Source: Sporocytophaga sp. (GTDB lineage: Bacteria; Bacteroidota; Bacteroidia; Cytophagales; Cytophagaceae). Taken from it: a stretch of 64,000 nt of DNA. The position numbers and the translations under genes were made by a program. This document shows, piece after piece, positions 63,301 through 64,000 of this stretch; within the stretch, counting starts at the first letter, position 1; the number at the start of each line of letters is the position of its first letter. The notes under the pieces were generated by a model. It did not search any database, was not told the origin of the DNA, and worked only from the letters and a program-made list of their open reading frames with translations. The stretch is from the NCBI RefSeq assembly GCF_017745095.1, contig NZ_JAGHZZ010000003.1:248001-312000 (forward strand), read 5' to 3'.

Positions 63301-63926
63301 TTATGAAAGTAGGTTCCCTTAGTAAGTGTCCAGGCTCCTGAATTAAAGTTTGTAAAAAACTCAGGAGCCTGAACTTCAAAGGCTACATCTTTTGTATCCT
63401 TGTTCATTACAATACTATATAGATTCCAAACCCCGCCGCCAGATACTACTGTATTAGTATTACCATTGAAATGCATAACGACATTGCTTGTAGTACTCTT
63501 CCAGAAATCAACCGATCCATTATTGGTAAATGATCCTGCAACTTTAAGTATATGTTGTAAAGTCCCCGCTACCACCTGAAAAGTTCCTCCGGAATTTACA
63601 ATTAGATTTCCGTAAACTGTCAAATCACTGGCTGTAGATGCTGCAAAACTCAGATTTCCCCCATTATTTATCGTAAGATTATTTACAGTAACCGTTGAAT
63701 TGAGGATAACTGCAGCACAAATAAATACATTGTCGGTAGACTGGGGAATTGAGGAAGCTGTCATTGAACCACCACAAGCATCGGTTACCCAATTTGAAGG
63801 AGTTTCCCAATTCCCTCCCGAAACAAAATAAAAGTTTGCCCCTCTTGCGTTGGAAACAAGAAAAAAGAAAATAAGAAATGCCAGACCGACTGGCTTCGAT
63901 ATTTTAGTACATACCAAAGCTTTCAT
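54318..63926 (-). CDS. giant surface adhesin with Ig-like repeats and gliding-type C-terminal domain
   Basis: About 3202 residues from the ATG at 63926 (a TTG start 21 bases earlier is less likely). The signal peptide ends near NARGAN. An N-terminal parallel-beta-type region (to about residue 960) carries NWETPSNWV and a chain of SGG/NNN strand turns. About 24 Ig-like repeats of roughly 80 residues follow, each with CGPGxVxLxASGS, YKWY, TYYVxS, GCES and a PxP linker. Two non-canonical domains precede a final CHU_C-type domain (YTSFSPNGDGINDSWFI, NRWGNLVYEANGYDN, DGTYFYNLDWGKG), a T9SS type B signal. Operon with PorP/SprF-like and PorE-like genes. Likely a surface adhesin in the SprB manner. 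Confidence 0.93.
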   Translation of the reverse strand: MKALVCTKISKPVGLAFLIFFFLVSNARGANFYFVSGGNWETPSNWVTDACGGSMTASSIPQSTDNVFICAAVILNSTVTVNNLTINNGGNLSFAASTASDLTVYGNLIVNSGGTFQVVAGTLQHILKVAGSFTNNGSVDFWKSTTSNVVMHFNGNTNTVVSGGGVWNLYSIVMNKDTKDVAFEVQAPEFFTNFNSGAWTLTKGTYFHNNAQTLNLPGSGNFTINTNTIVRVGNGTLNIAPSGNELVLEGGLEITGGIVNVGNTNGNSPNSLRYRQSVNIPYINITGGFLNSFQGINSFADDNTSRFQFDMTGGTVTLNTGSSRPTRETFRITDVANSSFSMSGGIISIGRHNNGLNRSDFAVCGTNGTVNSSGGTVQFGTTTSSVAESYTFTPFPNDTLPNFKVSGPSGVNITLRPSSSGNFRLLSLYIDAGKTFDVSSTGDVNDGRTMTLTGSNLSGHAFFDNNNEATDHFLYRQGTVVITSSATIRTNAAADTSYRRFYNLSIASPENTIKLTSGFGVGRLLTFNGGTLDAPLRNIYLYDSNPLSITNGSVITLSHLIFNGAQAQDLPGYNYNCSIMAQANGTQIKQQGKVTCRNLKINGNRIPGNGVSYIIDNSDSLIVREDIDIGCSGCTASSNADFNSAKIKIDGNFNLNTNSLVNAMTSTIHVAKDWNNTSTPPAVGFNEGSSTVFFTGSGKNQIKCTQCTASSPETFNNLGINKEGRDTLLTTVRVNNLLSFTKGYFISTSTNKMVVGPSATVSGASDASFVDGPVQKINAGTFDFPIGDSSRYRPLGISPTTTGSTFTAEYIKGPAPQPTYSFTTKASGLLFDVSQCEYWTLNRDAGSNSTRVKLSYSSTSCGVSEYATYKVTNWQAQWIDLGRGGPNTSGNASAGFVENSSAVSSFGIFTLLSCPKPTVTVIGATTFCQGKSVTLTSEYPTTNVWAPGGQTTNAITVTTSGTYTVTATTSAGCTATSLPINVIVNALPAQPTTTTFSPSPLCDSAIVTLTATGPAGISDYRWYDDNVTATSFAGGPSYTTLTKIKANRQYYVTSRDGNGCESTPRTVVNVSITNSPVIPVATDKFICDPGEIILSAGGSTGGYIWYDVSSEGSPVSYGSNFVIPNLTATKTYYVAASASGCESGRLKVTANLYTRPSSPIGIPDSICGGGPVTLKATGSTSGYKWYKTSGTATVETTTASYTTPSLTATTPFYVSAMSPEGCESGSRTEVLAKVKKIPALPIAVNGTHCGPGPVNLSVSGVTGSYKWYKDNTDLAILSSLASYTPNISSTTTYYVSSDSLSCMSSRIPVVATIFPQPALPTGSDVARCGPGRVTLVASASTTSFKWYLDSTSTSVKGNLSTYNTDSILTNTKYYVASFSTDGCESNGRTKINAIINPLPSSPSVKDGYNCGPGPVDLEASGSANEFIWYSEAVNGDSLFTGTKYKTKSLISTTDFYVLGKSSLGCLSTNKTKVTATIKAIPVEPTTTDSSRCGPGDVVLSAKGSSENKYKWYTSEIGGSPIDSLEIFTAKNLTNSQTYYVASQEDGCQSNRVDVFANILPKPSLPSAIDRERCGPGSIVLSASLPNSTFKWYLDSISTVVQGILPTYTTDSILTNTKYYVSSVNIYGCESDGRTKINAIINQLPSSPTVKDGSNCGPGTVDLEASGGANEFIWYSKDVNGDSLFSGAKYKTQSLSTTTHFYVLAKSNLGCYSAAKTEVTATIKAIPGEPTPIDGSRCGPGDVVLSATGSLENKYKWYTSENGGSALDSLESYAAKNLSANQTYYVASQENGCQSSRVGVLATINPIPSKPIAVGDSSCGRGDLDLLASGASDYYWYSDALSAIKLDSGAVFTAQDISATQNFFVSAVSDKGCESSDRTQVQALILDIPDEPTAKDTANCGPGSVKLIASASAGTFKWYDTGNNEIGNQQELPTGIIDSDSIFYVSSIVNGCESIKKPVFVTINPVPPIPTVKDTSICGVHSVTLIASGSPDTYRWYNKEDDDSSMAVNEGDKFLSSISSTVSYYVSSISSQKCESQERAKVTVSFTKNPEAPVSVPKYRCGPGPIDLSASGLSQNYLWYTSKDSLLGNEQIYKALNVKSDSVFYVVSDSAGCASSKTLVQAFIKPLPPAPTTKDTATCVAGSMTLSASGSPESYKWYNGQDVLLEENQSITINSISQTTTFYVESSLNGCASEVKTPLTVTLNSIPPAPQTNVSPVCGGGKVALSASGSVGSYYWYETETSTVELKNSPDYLTDSLSASKLFYVLAEKDNCKSERVPVTALVNPLPDEPLTVGDTICDSETTLILKASGNFEDFIWYASLAGNDSLGSGNSLTVNLSSTYTYYVASLDNKGCKSSRTPVLALVNPSPIKPVAIGSERCGPGPVILSASGFDEYKWYETENGSPFANHNDTLEVNSVTENRSYYVTSIAKGCESQEKTKVDVTINPLPLKPEGVENSVCEKGSVLLSAKNSPDKYYWYTGNSDTDIPVDTTLADYKTPSITATTKFYVSSVDVIGCESDKTEVTAYVKPLPEAPITISDSACINTRAMILKAEGIAENFKWYSSDTSSISINEGKTFSITNLPVTTSYYVSSETEGCSSSTRTIVTAIVKSLPDKPVTINDTICGGGNVELRAIASGADSFIWYNGGIELVNEHNDTLVINITKNSVFAVASYFNGCESSEKTDVLAIVKPFPQLPVPENGFSCGPGRVTLNATGDTGNLLWYKASEGGLSAGTGEVIVTSYLEKDTTYYVTSESQGCENATRVAVKAVIKIKPEVPLTEDLKICGAQTVTLVASGAPTDGEYLWFVPDSSEVKYSGAEYQINANATMTMNVAVGLDGCKSERVPVTVKVDTIPAVPFTADVSRCGAGEVKLQASGSTGLFNWYGTNSQEIISTGKEFDLGNLIASTSYFVSSFDENCESPKVEVKAIVNPASIAGTLESPATVVCNGTNSGTITAVGVEGTVKSWLVSGNNFITASAKNSGEKELEYNNISTPTGYKIIVQNGNCPADTSDAFILSVDNSPMTIGGTLLLEDSTASGGVLKLEDYTGDIVRWESSNDGITYAPMVSTDSLYKFSIRSIDNFYRAVVKSGTCPERTSEAYYLGEFLKMKIYTSFSPNGDGINDSWFIDGIEAYPDNKVHIFNRWGNLVYEANGYDNNIKVWKGTANTGMLLGNDNTLPDGTYFYNLDWGKGKKPSTGYVVIKR
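58510..59980 (-). repeat. 735-bp tandem duplication of three Ig repeats inside the adhesin gene
   Basis: Three consecutive repeats are duplicated as a block with a period of 735 bases (245 codons). For example AACATCTCC at 58701 recurs at 59436, and TTCC..GG.CCGCA at 59198 recurs at 59933. Protein pairs match in order: FKWYLDSTSTS/FKWYLDSISTV, NEFIWYSEAVNGDSLF/NEFIWYSKDVNGDSLF and SENKYKWYTSEIGGS/LENKYKWYTSENGGS. The boundaries are approximate. It shows growth of the array by block duplication. Confidence 0.8.
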
Positions 63927-64000
63927 GCTTGTATGATTATTTTCCAATCAGTTAAAATGTGACTTAAATATAAATATTTGAAAATAATTAAGATCTGTAT
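63927..64000. other. upstream region of the giant adhesin, cut by window end
   Basis: Very AT-rich. No promoter with both Bacteroidetes boxes could be placed in the 74 bases available; it probably lies beyond the window. Confidence 0.3.

Noticed and set aside
1-64000. tRNA, rRNA, riboswitch or insertion-sequence genes
   Set aside because: No tRNA-like cloverleaf, rRNA segment, transposase motif or named riboswitch could be seen by reading; a covariance-model search would be needed to exclude small RNAs.

Overview
The window is AT-rich chromosomal DNA from a gliding, Cytophaga/Sporocytophaga-like member of the Bacteroidetes. The evidence is type IX secretion (T9SS) C-terminal sorting domains on several secreted proteins, a giant adhesin ending in a gliding-motility-associated (CHU_C type) domain next to PorP/SprF-like and PorE-like genes, a succinyl/acetyl-ornithine type transcarbamylase, many lipoproteins, four-helix-bundle/IVS-type genes, and a promoter fitting the Bacteroidetes TTTG-N19-TAnnTTTG form. 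No rRNA, tRNA, CRISPR array or insertion sequence with a transposase was found.

Region 1 (0.8-10.4 kb) is a complete plus-strand arginine cluster: a GNAT acyltransferase (probable first step), argG, argC, a four-helix-bundle gene, argD, an N-acyl-ornithine transcarbamylase (argF'), argB, an M20 deacylase (argE-like) and argH, closed by a hairpin terminator. The pathway runs through N-acylated intermediates without argJ. The cluster is preceded by a well-formed promoter and a 30-codon ORF whose tail holds three arginine codons, a candidate leader peptide. Its intergenic gaps carry unusual heptanucleotide-period arrays and pairs of inverted REP-like hairpins. Ser90 of the transcarbamylase occupies the known acyl-specificity position.

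Region 2 (10.4-24 kb) mixes decayed and intact genes: two adjacent frameshifted genes, an ABC-F ATPase, a catalase-like haem peroxidase, a secreted 590-residue protein, a lipoprotein next to an atypical SDR, an 850-residue T9SS cargo, fragments of two further decayed genes that lack intact ORFs, a small membrane protein and PhnA.

Region 3 (24.3-38.2 kb) holds an overlapping lipoprotein pair, a Rnk/GreA-like factor downstream of a divergent glutamate-synthase-like membrane protein, three T9SS cargo proteins (FG-GAP propeller, YD-like repeats, propeller-like), a half-DnaJ zinc protein, a truncated AAA+ ATPase, a conserved macro-domain-like protein and a DUF4240-like lipoprotein.

Region 4 (38.2-49.2 kb) is housekeeping: dnaK with a sigma54-like promoter and TGTCAG direct repeats, a lipoprotein plus DUF5723-like outer-membrane pair, rlmN, a small beta-barrel protein, clpB and a HupE/UreJ-type membrane protein.

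Region 5 (49.2-64 kb) is on the minus strand: a carboxypeptidase-regulatory-domain protein, an MFS transporter, and a three-gene surface module. The module is a ~3200-residue adhesin with about 24 Ig-like repeats (including a 735-bp internal duplication), a PorP/SprF-type barrel, and a PorE-like TPR/WD40 protein without an OmpA domain.
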